From the NCBI GenBank assembly GCA_964625575.1, contig CAZVBQ010000004.1:1-64000 (forward strand): 64,000 nt of DNA, given 5' to 3'. The DNA is from UTCHB3 sp964625575. GTDB taxonomy: Bacteria > Bacteroidota > Ignavibacteria > Ignavibacteriales > Ignavibacteriaceae. The notes under the pieces were generated by a model. It saw nothing but the letters and a program-made list of their open reading frames with translations. It made no database searches and was not told the origin of the DNA. This document shows positions 8,670 through 17,042 of the stretch, one piece after another. Position 1 is the stretch's first letter. Each line of letters opens with the position of its first letter. The position numbers were made by a program, and so were the translations under genes.

Positions 8670-9406
8670 TGTGTTACTATTCCGTCAACATGTGCATATT
8701 TACCGGGCTCAGGTATGATCCGGTTCACCACTTTTTTATCGCTCTCCACCAAACCGTCTTTTAGTCTGATGATCCTTTGAGCGTGGCGCGCGATATCATC
8801 TTCGTGCGTAACAAGAATAATCGTGTTTCCGCGCTGGTGTATCTCATGGAAAAGGGCCATGATCTCTTCACCCGTGCGGGAGTCGAGGTTACCTGTCGGC
8901 TCATCCGCGAGTATGATAGCGGGATTTGTAGCCAGCGCCCGGGCGATAGCCACCCTCTGTCTCTGACCTCCGGAAAGTTCATTCGGCTTGTGGTGTATCC
9001 TGTCGCCGAGTCCCACGCTCGTCAGTGCCTGCGCTGCCCTCTCGCGCCTCTCCTGCTTTGGAACACCTGCATAGATCAACGGGAGTTCGACGTTGTGAAG
9101 CGAGTTGCTGCGCGAAAGAAGATTAAAGGTCTGGAAAACAAACCCGATCTCCTTGTTCCTGATCTCGGCAAGCTCGTTGTCAGACATCTGACTGACGTTG
9201 TTCCCTTTGAACTCGTAGCGCCCACCGGATGGAGTATCCAGGCAGCCGAGCATGTTCATCAGGGTTGACTTGCCGGAACCCGAGGGCCCCATGATCGCCA
9301 CGTATTCATTCGCGTCGATCTTGAGCGACACGTCCACCAGAGCCCGCACTTCCTGGGTGCCGATCTTGTAGACCTTTTTTATGTTTTCAATAGTTATGAT
9401 GTTCAT
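8666..9406 (-). CDS. ABC transporter ATP-binding protein, MacB/LolD type
   Basis: The 246-residue cytoplasmic ATPase shows Walker A GPSGSGKST, the Q-loop in GFVFQTFNLLSR, signature LSGGQRQRVAIARALATNP, Walker B IILADEPTGNLDS and the switch His in ILVTHEDDIARHA. It belongs to the MacB/LolD/FtsE class that drives FtsX-type permeases. A ~20-residue C-terminal extension follows the core. The gene is 12 bases from the adaptor gene and overlaps the first permease by 4 bases. Confidence 0.95.
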   Translation of the reverse strand: MNIITIENIKKVYKIGTQEVRALVDVSLKIDANEYVAIMGPSGSGKSTLMNMLGCLDTPSGGRYEFKGNNVSQMSDNELAEIRNKEIGFVFQTFNLLSRSNSLHNVELPLIYAGVPKQERRERAAQALTSVGLGDRIHHKPNELSGGQRQRVAIARALATNPAIILADEPTGNLDSRTGEEIMALFHEIHQRGNTIILVTHEDDIARHAQRIIRLKDGLVESDKKVVNRIIPEPGKYAHVDGIVTQ

Positions 9407-9418
9407 CGTAAACCCGGT

Positions 9419-10705
9419 TTACTCTTTCTTGCCGCCGGTATTGCCCTGACCGCCGCCGTTGTCAACTTTTACGAGCATGTCGTTCTTAAGCTCTCGCGAG
9501 ATCGCGCGATATGGTCCGCTGACCACTTCCTGACCTGCTTTAAGCCCGGTTTTTATCACGATGTAGTTGTCGTCGCTGATACCGCTGGTAACAGGAACTT
9601 CCTTAACCTTGCCGCCTTCAACCACGAAGACCATTTCAGCAGGTTTGTTCTTTTTTACCACCTGTTTCTTCTTGTTAACGGCTTCACCTTCCTGCGGCTG
9701 GGCTTCCATTTTTGACTCGTCGACCTTCGCGGTTACCGACTGGATCGGCACAGTGAGAACGCTTCCCTCGGTTTCAGTCTCAATCACGGCGTTGCATGAC
9801 ATACCGGGTCTCAAACCTGATTCGGCATCCTGTATCTTGATCTTCACTTCAAAGTTTACAACCTGCTCCTGGGTTCCGGTTCCGGTTGTCTTCGCGCTGT
9901 TCGAGATCTCTGAAACGAGTCCGATAAATTCTTTGTCGCCATACGCGTCAACTTTAATTCTGGCTGTGTCACCGAGCTTTACATTCACGATGTCATTTTC
10001 ATCCACGTCAACAATGGCTTCCATGTTTTTGAGGTCTGAAACGGTCATCACGTTTGTACCCTGGCTGAATCCCGATCCGAGCACCCTTTCACCCTTTTCA
10101 ACATTGAGTTTGGTCACTGTTCCGCTGAGGGGTGATGAAATGGTGGTCTTCGCGAGCTGCTCCCGGGCCTCGCGTACAGCCGCGAGATTCTGCAAGATGT
10201 TAGCGTTGGCGCCGTCAAGCGATGCCTTCGCCTGCATCCACTGGGCTTTCAGCATGTCATAGTCAGCCTGACTCGCCATCCCTTTTTTGAACAGTTCTTC
10301 AGTTCTGTTAAGGTCGAGCTGCAGTCTCTGAAGTTCGGATTCACGCTGTGCTTTAAGTGCTTTTGCAGATTCATGACTCGCTTCTGCCTTTTCAAGCTGT
10401 GAAGCATAGATGTCCGACTTGATCCTGAAAAGGAGTTGTCCCTGTTTTACAGCGTCACCATCCTTAACGGCGAGCTCAATGATCTCACCTGTCACTTCGG
10501 GAGTGATGACAACCTTGAACTCTGCTTCGATCTTCCCGGTCGCGGTTACTGTCTGAGTAACAGAACGGGTTGAGACTTTTTCAGTCTGCACGGTAATGAT
10601 CTCTTCCTTTGATCCTTTCATTATTACCAGACCCACAATAACAGCGAGCAGTACGAAAAGGACACCAAAAACTATTAACTTTTTTGATCGCTTCTTCTGA
10701 GCCAT
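9419..10705 (-). CDS. HlyD/MacA-type periplasmic adaptor protein
   Basis: The 428-residue product has a single N-terminal membrane helix (residues ~9-29, LIVFGVLFVLLAVIVGLVIM), a lipoyl-like half motif (EIIELAVKDGDAVKQGQLLF), a helical hairpin (~100-190) that would reach TolC, the second lipoyl half (ATISSPLSGTVTKLNVEKGE-like block) and beta-barrel and membrane-proximal domains. A Lys/Gln-rich loop near 330-350 and a Gly-rich C-terminus are peculiar to this copy. It should join the inner-membrane ABC part to the outer-membrane channel coded just upstream. Confidence 0.92.
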   Translation of the reverse strand: MAQKKRSKKLIVFGVLFVLLAVIVGLVIMKGSKEEIITVQTEKVSTRSVTQTVTATGKIEAEFKVVITPEVTGEIIELAVKDGDAVKQGQLLFRIKSDIYASQLEKAEASHESAKALKAQRESELQRLQLDLNRTEELFKKGMASQADYDMLKAQWMQAKASLDGANANILQNLAAVREAREQLAKTTISSPLSGTVTKLNVEKGERVLGSGFSQGTNVMTVSDLKNMEAIVDVDENDIVNVKLGDTARIKVDAYGDKEFIGLVSEISNSAKTTGTGTQEQVVNFEVKIKIQDAESGLRPGMSCNAVIETETEGSVLTVPIQSVTAKVDESKMEAQPQEGEAVNKKKQVVKKNKPAEMVFVVEGGKVKEVPVTSGISDDNYIVIKTGLKAGQEVVSGPYRAISRELKNDMLVKVDNGGGQGNTGGKKE

Positions 10706-10729
10706 CTTATTCTCCGGAATTAAGGAATT

Positions 10730-12058
10730 CTATTCAAAATTTTCTGTATTGATCGATCCAAGATCGTATTTCAACTGCTCTTCGAGTATAATGAGGTCGA
10801 AGAGTGAATTCACGTAGTCAACCTGAACCCTTACGAGGTCGGTGTTGGCAAGCTGAAGATTAATAAGGGTGCTTGAACCAACTTTATATCTTGCCTCTTC
10901 GAGTGCCCTGCTGGCTTCAGCACTTGTTATGCTTTTTCTCCCGACATCAATCTTCTTTTCGGCGGTTTTTATCTCAAGGTACGACTGTAACAGGTCCCTC
11001 TTGATCGCCTTTTGTAGATCGGTCAGTTCGATCTGCCTGGTCTTCACCTGTATCTTTGCCAACTGTTCATTCGCTGTGATCGAGTAACCGCTGAAAATCG
11101 GAATGTTCAGGTTAAAACCGAATCTTATCGTACGGTTATCGAAGATGTTCCACGGTGTCTGACCACCGAGGCTGTACGAGAGGCTGTTGGTGATAGTAGG
11201 CATATTCGCGCTGCCTGCAATTTCAACACCCGATTCAGCATTTTTAAGGTCGAGTTCAGCCTTTTTAACGTCGGCTCTTTTCTTCAGTGCTTCTGCCACA
11301 AGGTCGTCAAGCGGCACGTCGTACCAGTTGTCACCTTTTATAGTGTCTTTTTTAAGTTCTGTCAGCATTTTCACGCCGTCGGCGAACTCATAGTTCTCGG
11401 TCACATCAAGTCCGAGGTAATAGTAGAGTTGCTGCTTGGCGTTGTTCAGGTTCTGTTCGGTCTGAAGAAGGTCGTATTCCGCTTGACCGACATTCACTTC
11501 CTGTTTTCTTACGTCGGTAAGAATGCCCGCGCCAACGTCAACTTTAGCCTGGATCACTTTCAGGTTCTCCTTGTTCCAGTCAAGATTCTCTTGACGGACT
11601 TTAACAAGCTCCTGAAGGTTCAACACACGGTAGTAAAGGGTGATTGTCTGGTAAACGATATCCTGTTGTAGTCTTCTCAGATTAAGTCTGGCACCTTCGA
11701 TATCGCGTGCCTTCATCGCCATGTTCGTATACTTGGCAAAGCCGTCGAAAACTGTGTAAGAAGAACTGATGCCGAGGCCCCAGCTTCTGCTTTCACTTTT
11801 AAGATCGAAGTCGCCCGCTTTGAAGTCGGTTCTCGACCAGTCCCAGGAAGCATTTCCTGAAATGGTGGGGTAAAGATCGCTTCTCGCTGAAAGAAGATTG
11901 CTCTTCGAGCTTTCGATAGCGTTTTTCGACTTTTGAACCGTCGGGTTGTTTCGGAAGCCAAGTCGGATGGCTTCTTCAATTGTCAGTAATTTCTTCTCCT
12001 GTGCATTTACATTCAGAAAGAGAACAACCGCAAAAAATGCTGCAAAGAATTTTGTCAT
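10730..12058 (-). CDS. TolC-family outer membrane efflux protein
   Basis: The 442-residue product starts with a signal peptide (residues 1-19, ending VNAQ) and carries two OEP repeats rich in long helices, beginning LTIEEAIRLGFRNNPTVQKS and later VAEALKKRADVKKAELDLKN. This is the trimeric outer-membrane channel of the exporter. It is the first gene of the five-gene minus-strand operon, 24 bases before the adaptor gene. A 131-base gap separates it from the CCA-adding enzyme gene, and the operon promoter is probably there. Confidence 0.92.
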   Translation of the reverse strand: MTKFFAAFFAVVLFLNVNAQEKKLLTIEEAIRLGFRNNPTVQKSKNAIESSKSNLLSARSDLYPTISGNASWDWSRTDFKAGDFDLKSESRSWGLGISSSYTVFDGFAKYTNMAMKARDIEGARLNLRRLQQDIVYQTITLYYRVLNLQELVKVRQENLDWNKENLKVIQAKVDVGAGILTDVRKQEVNVGQAEYDLLQTEQNLNNAKQQLYYYLGLDVTENYEFADGVKMLTELKKDTIKGDNWYDVPLDDLVAEALKKRADVKKAELDLKNAESGVEIAGSANMPTITNSLSYSLGGQTPWNIFDNRTIRFGFNLNIPIFSGYSITANEQLAKIQVKTRQIELTDLQKAIKRDLLQSYLEIKTAEKKIDVGRKSITSAEASRALEEARYKVGSSTLINLQLANTDLVRVQVDYVNSLFDLIILEEQLKYDLGSINTENFE

Positions 12059-12189
12059 TAGTCACTCCGGCGTGATTTTTGTCTATTTTTTGTAATCACT
12101 GTCCCAAAATATTGAAACGGCGGTACAGATAAAAAATTAGTTTACAAACGGCAATATTGTTTTATGAACGGTGGAACAAAACCGTAATT

Positions 12190-13632
12190 TTACCCTTTAC
12201 TCCCCTGCTCAAGCAGTGATGGCGCCACTTCCATCATAAATTTGAAGGCCGCGTCGTATTCATTGGGTATTGTTCCTTCGAGAATTGCTTCCTCGATCGC
12301 CGATTTTATTATACCAACCTGCTTCCCCGGCTTCAGACCGAATGTGGTCATTATTTCATCTCCACGTACGGGTGACTGGAATGCCCGCAGGGCATCCTTC
12401 TCCCTGACTTCGAGAACCCGGGCCATCACTTTTTCGTAATTCTTCAGGATGTATCTCACCTTGTTCTCGTTCTTGCTCGTGATGTCAGCACGACAAAGGG
12501 TGATCAGGTCATCAAGGTCCTCCCCGGCCTCCACAATGAGGCGACGGATCGCTGAATCTGTCACTTCTTCCTTGGAGAGGGCAACCGGGCGGAGGTGCAG
12601 CCTCACGAGTCTCTTCACATAGGCGATCTTCGCGAACGGGAATTTCATCCTCTGAAATATCCCCTTCATAAGTTTGGCGCCAAGCTCCTCGTGCCCGTGG
12701 AAGGTCCAGCCGGTTCCGTCAACAAACCGTTTGGTGTGGGGTTTGGCGATATCGTGGACGAGCGCCGCAAACCGTAACCAGACATCATCCGTGACACGCG
12801 AAATATTATCCACAACTTCACAAGTATGGTAAAACACGTCTTTATGGTGATATTCATTCACCTGTTCAACCCCGCCAAGGTTGTGTACTTCGGGGAATAT
12901 CTCCTTCATAACCCCCGTTTCATACATCAGCCTGAGCCCCATTCCGGGACGGTCAGAGGCAAGCACTTTCAGAAATTCATCGGTGATTCTCTCACGCGAG
13001 ATGATCGAAAGACGCGGTGCCTTCCTCATAATGGCGTTATACGTTTCAGGTTCGATGGTGAACCCGAACCGGGATGCAAACCTGATCGCCCGCATTATGC
13101 GGAGGGGATCGTCGTCAAATGTTGTATCGGGCTCGAGTGGCGTGCGGATTATACCCGCGTTGATGTCGTCTAGTCCGTTATAAAGATCAAAAAGTTCGCC
13201 AAAATTACCGCTGTTTATTGAGGCAGAGATTGTGTTAACAGTGAAATCCCTCCGGGAGATGTCATCCTCAAATGTGGAGGGTTCAACCAATGGATTCCTG
13301 CTCTCCGGTGAATAGCTTTCCTTGCGGGCCGCCACAAACTCGATGTCAAAGTCGCCGTAATGGAAATTGGCGGTTCCGAAATTTCCGTAAACCAGCACAT
13401 CCTCAACTCCCAAACGGCGCCCCAATTCTTCAGCGTAAGCGGTTCCATCGCCCACAACGAGAATATCAATATCCTTCTTGCCCACACCCAGGATCAGGTC
13501 ACGTATGTAGCCACCGACCACAAAGATCTGTTCGCCCCTCTCATCACCAAGTTTCATCGCTTCAGGGATGAAGGGAAGCTTTTCAAGATTCTCTTTAACA
13601 AGTGTTTCAGCGCCGGTTCTTTCGATGAGCAA
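12190..13632 (-). CDS. cca: CCA-adding enzyme / poly(A) polymerase-type tRNA nucleotidyltransferase with HD domain
   Basis: The 480-residue product has a class II nucleotidyltransferase head: GGYIRDLIL at residues 40-48 and the metal-binding DID at 54-56, then the RRDFTVNTIS block and the RNA-binding neck (FDDDPLRIMRAIRFASRFGF). An HD domain follows (ALVHDIAKPHTKRF, HD near 293), as in enzymes that also have phosphodiesterase activity. It would add or repair the 3' CCA of tRNAs. The 14-base gap from the HELAH membrane-protein gene upstream suggests co-transcription. Whether it adds CCA or only part of it cannot be judged here. Confidence 0.9.
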   Translation of the reverse strand: MLIERTGAETLVKENLEKLPFIPEAMKLGDERGEQIFVVGGYIRDLILGVGKKDIDILVVGDGTAYAEELGRRLGVEDVLVYGNFGTANFHYGDFDIEFVAARKESYSPESRNPLVEPSTFEDDISRRDFTVNTISASINSGNFGELFDLYNGLDDINAGIIRTPLEPDTTFDDDPLRIMRAIRFASRFGFTIEPETYNAIMRKAPRLSIISRERITDEFLKVLASDRPGMGLRLMYETGVMKEIFPEVHNLGGVEQVNEYHHKDVFYHTCEVVDNISRVTDDVWLRFAALVHDIAKPHTKRFVDGTGWTFHGHEELGAKLMKGIFQRMKFPFAKIAYVKRLVRLHLRPVALSKEEVTDSAIRRLIVEAGEDLDDLITLCRADITSKNENKVRYILKNYEKVMARVLEVREKDALRAFQSPVRGDEIMTTFGLKPGKQVGIIKSAIEEAILEGTIPNEYDAAFKFMMEVAPSLLEQGSKG

Positions 13633-13646
13633 ATTATATGTCCGTT

Positions 13647-15794
13647 TTATTTTTCAAATACAGCCTTAAATATACGATATTTTAGCCTATCCCGGGCTGA
13701 AGGGAGTTCTTTTTGATCAATTCCTTTAAGCACCTGATCAACCGCCGCGGGATCATTCGCCCGGGCGAGAAGCGCGCAAAGTTTCAGTTTCCCCGCGGGC
13801 GAAAGCTTTTCTTCATAAGCCTTTAGATCGTTGATCTGCGGAAAAGGTAACAGTAACCTGAAACAAATATCGGTTATTTCCTCGTACGCGGCCGGCTCAC
13901 CGGTTTTCGAGGCAAGATCGAGCATTATTCTCAATCTCTCCACCGCGGGAGTAACGTTGTAAACGAAAGGGTTTATTCCTTGAGCGAGTATCAATTTAAC
14001 GAATCTGTGCGAACCGGAAAACACGGCAGGGGTGTTCACTCTCCCAAGCCAATTGTCAGCCTCACCGGCAGTGGAAGTGTCGCCCGCGAGCACCGCGACA
14101 CGGTACTTCAGAAGGTTCACTCTTCCGCGGGTGGCGTAGTTTTTGCCATTCAGATCAAAAGCCTTCAGTTCCTTCAACGCGTCAGCGATTCTGTTCAATA
14201 ATACGAGACACGCGATCTTCCCCGAAAAAGCCTCAAATGAGTCGTTTGATGAGAGAATTTCATCGTAAACCTCAATCGCTTCACTGAATTTTTTGTTTTG
14301 GTAGAGTGAAACAGCCTCATTCATAAGTTCAGCAAGGTATCGCGGACAAGTCTTCCGGATCAAGGGTTGCCTTTCAAGATAGAGGTCAAGTTCCTCGGGG
14401 GAAATGCTGCTCTTAATTCCTGATATACCGGCTCCCCACCCTTCCAACAGTTCAGCAAACGGTTTCCCAAATGCTCCCGCTGCGTCACCCGTTTCATGAT
14501 AGAGTCTGAACTTCGCGTTCCCTTCCTTCTCAACCAGGTATCGCGAAATTGAACCACTCAAGGCATAAGCAAGCGTGGGATTCGCGTCAAAAAATCCGAA
14601 CCCGGGGAAGATCGAGGCCGGTTCTACCTTGTATTTTGAGGCCTGAACCGCCGCCACAAATTCATCGATGTCATATCCCCCCACGAAACCATCCCCCGCG
14701 GTTGCCGAACCCTCGATCAAGGCAGGATCAAACAGATATGCCACTTTAAAAGGCCCCCATCCGAACTCCGCTGTAAAGAGGTGCGCCAATTCATGTTTCA
14801 GGCTTTGGTCAAGATTTCCACGCGTGGTGAAAGCAGTCCCAAGCCAGGGCTTCGCCACGTCGGCATTCTCTACCCCCAACCACCTTTTTTTCGAGCCACT
14901 ATCCTTGAAAATGATCGATTCGAGCACTCTTTTGGGTTGGATGCCGTAAAATTCCGAGAGTTGGGTGTAATATATCTCATGCGTAACCGCCACCAGATAC
15001 CTCTCGGAGGGAGAAAGTTTTTCTTCTGAAAGTATGAAAAAGTGGGCCGTCACCACGCTGTCCCTGAAATCCCGGGTCATATCCTCTTTCAGGGTCACGA
15101 GCCCCGCGGAGGACGAAACAGGTAGTGAGAGAAGCGGCACCCCGGTGAGAATTCCGAGTCCCCACCACATCCTTTTCATCACCCCTTCCTCACGGAGTTT
15201 CCGTTCTAGGAGGATAATTGAAGCTGAGAACACCACTATCCCAAGGCGATAGTAGATCATCTTTTCGGTGACAGGGATGAATTCATCGTAGATCACGCCG
15301 GGATAATACGTGAAAATGGCGTTAAAGAGGAAAAACTGCGGGTAGAGGTAAAAATCCACCACCCAATTAAAGAGGAGTAAAATGAAGATGACGAAAAATA
15401 TCGTTTTTTTAAGCTCGATCCCGGTCAGCAACACAACCGACGAGATGGCAATACCCACTACGGGAGCGGTTAAAGTGAAAAGCAGATAGTATTTCAGCCC
15501 GCTGACAAAACTGCAATCACCACGAAGTAGATGCGCGATAAAATAAAGTAAGGGGGGAATGGTGAGAATAATCGCCAAAGAACCTGCCGACCTGCCAATT
15601 GATCCTTCATCAGCGGTATTCTTAAAATAAAGAAGTCCCGATAACGCGGTTATCAGGACTCCATTTAATAGCGCTGTTTCATAGCTGAAATAACGGAGAA
15701 CCGGCAGAAATAAAAAGAGGAGGTTGACTGAAAAAATCAACCCTGCCGGTGAAAACACCTTTTTTTTAATATTCTGTACCGGGGATCCGCTCAA
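13647..15794 (-). CDS. membrane-anchored HELAH zinc-peptidase-like protein with C-terminal TPR-like region
   Basis: I do not recognise this 715-residue protein as a named family. About seven hydrophobic segments fill residues 15-225. A soluble domain follows with HELAH at 334-338 (LDQSLKHELAHLFTAEFG), the HExxH zinc signature of gluzincin-like peptidases; a plausible third ligand region is DPALIEGSATAGDGF, whose Glu lies about 25 residues later. The C-terminal ~230 residues are helical and TPR-like (AVSLYQNKKFSEAIEVYDEI). The chosen start overlaps the 3' end of murA by 29 bases; the next gene downstream is cca. Envelope proteolysis is the likely role, by inference. Confidence 0.6.
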   Translation of the reverse strand: MSGSPVQNIKKKVFSPAGLIFSVNLLFLFLPVLRYFSYETALLNGVLITALSGLLYFKNTADEGSIGRSAGSLAIILTIPPLLYFIAHLLRGDCSFVSGLKYYLLFTLTAPVVGIAISSVVLLTGIELKKTIFFVIFILLLFNWVVDFYLYPQFFLFNAIFTYYPGVIYDEFIPVTEKMIYYRLGIVVFSASIILLERKLREEGVMKRMWWGLGILTGVPLLSLPVSSSAGLVTLKEDMTRDFRDSVVTAHFFILSEEKLSPSERYLVAVTHEIYYTQLSEFYGIQPKRVLESIIFKDSGSKKRWLGVENADVAKPWLGTAFTTRGNLDQSLKHELAHLFTAEFGWGPFKVAYLFDPALIEGSATAGDGFVGGYDIDEFVAAVQASKYKVEPASIFPGFGFFDANPTLAYALSGSISRYLVEKEGNAKFRLYHETGDAAGAFGKPFAELLEGWGAGISGIKSSISPEELDLYLERQPLIRKTCPRYLAELMNEAVSLYQNKKFSEAIEVYDEILSSNDSFEAFSGKIACLVLLNRIADALKELKAFDLNGKNYATRGRVNLLKYRVAVLAGDTSTAGEADNWLGRVNTPAVFSGSHRFVKLILAQGINPFVYNVTPAVERLRIMLDLASKTGEPAAYEEITDICFRLLLPFPQINDLKAYEEKLSPAGKLKLCALLARANDPAAVDQVLKGIDQKELPSARDRLKYRIFKAVFEK

Positions 15795-17031
15795 TATCCG
15801 CCCCCAGCTCCCTCAGTTTCTCTTCAAGACGCTGGTATCCCCTGTCGAGGTGATAGATCCTTAGCACTTCGGTTGTGCCGTGGGCAGCGAGTCCGCCGAG
15901 CACGAGACTCGCGCTCGCTCTCAGGTCGGTCGACATAACCTTCGCCCCACTCAGTTTTTTGCTCCCTTTAACCACGGCGGAATTGTCTTTAACCTCAATG
16001 GCTGCTCCAAGTCTGGCGAGTTCGGGAACATGGGTGAACCTGTCGCGGTAGATGGTGTCAGTAACTGTAGCCACCCCTTTTGAGATAGCCATGTAAGCGA
16101 TCCATTGCGCCTGCATGTCGGTCGGGTACCCCGGGAAAGGTCCTGTGGTCACGTTTATCGCTTCGGGTCTTATACCCGTGGCATCAACGGTAACGGAAGT
16201 GTCGTCGTACGAAAGTTTCACTCCACTCTCCTCCATCTTGGCGATGATGGAATAAATATGAAGGGGATTTGTAGACTCAACTGTAACTTTTCCGCCCGTA
16301 ATGGCACCCGCGAGCAGAAGTGTGCCCGCCTCGATCCTGTCGGGGATGGTGTCAACGTCAACTGAATTGAGAGTGTCAACTCCCTGAATGTGGAGTATCG
16401 GTGTTCCGATACCCTCAATCTTCGCGCCCATGTTTTTAAGCATTTCGGCGAGATTGGTAATTTCGGGCTCCATCGCGGCGTTATTCAGAATGGTTTCACC
16501 TTTGGCAAGCACTGCTGCCATAAGAAGGTTTCCGGTGGCGCCAACCGAGGGGATATCAAAGTTTATCCTGTTCCCTTTCAGCCTTTTCGCCTTGGCGATA
16601 ATGTATCCATCAACCAGGTCGATGTGCGCGCCGAGTTTCTTCAGACCTTCAATATGGAGATTGATCGGCCGCGGACCCCAGGCACATCCTCCGGGAAGGG
16701 AGACTTTGGCGTATCCATGTCTGGCGAGGAGTGGACCAAGCACATAGACGGACGCGCGCATCTTTTTAACGTGTTCATAAGGCGCTTCAAGAACATTCAC
16801 ACCTTTTGTATCAAGCGAAATAACCTCGCCGCTGAAATCAGCCTCAACTCCAAGATGTCTGATGAGTTTGAGCATCGTGTAAACATCGTTGAGAGCCGGC
16901 GTGTTAAACAACTTCGAAGATCCCGATGCAAGCAATGCCGCGGGAATCAGGGCAAGGGAAGCGTTTTTTGCTCCGCCGGTTTTCACTTTGCCGGTAAGTA
17001 CCTTGCCGCCTTTAATTATAAATTTATCCAA
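15766..17031 (-). CDS. murA: UDP-N-acetylglucosamine 1-carboxyvinyltransferase
   Basis: The 421-residue product is full length for MurA, which transfers enolpyruvyl from PEP to UDP-GlcNAc in the first committed step of peptidoglycan synthesis. Lys22-Asn23 (KTGGAKNAS) and the active-site Cys116 (SLPGGCAWGPRP) are present, so it should be fosfomycin-sensitive. It sits directly downstream (11 bases) of a Ser/Thr kinase gene. That neighbour is notable because bacterial PASTA kinases act on the MurA level elsewhere, although no such link is shown here. Confidence 0.97.
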   Translation of the reverse strand: MDKFIIKGGKVLTGKVKTGGAKNASLALIPAALLASGSSKLFNTPALNDVYTMLKLIRHLGVEADFSGEVISLDTKGVNVLEAPYEHVKKMRASVYVLGPLLARHGYAKVSLPGGCAWGPRPINLHIEGLKKLGAHIDLVDGYIIAKAKRLKGNRINFDIPSVGATGNLLMAAVLAKGETILNNAAMEPEITNLAEMLKNMGAKIEGIGTPILHIQGVDTLNSVDVDTIPDRIEAGTLLLAGAITGGKVTVESTNPLHIYSIIAKMEESGVKLSYDDTSVTVDATGIRPEAINVTTGPFPGYPTDMQAQWIAYMAISKGVATVTDTIYRDRFTHVPELARLGAAIEVKDNSAVVKGSKKLSGAKVMSTDLRASASLVLGGLAAHGTTEVLRIYHLDRGYQRLEEKLRELGADIERIPGTEY

Positions 17032-17042
17032 TTCGATTCCGT

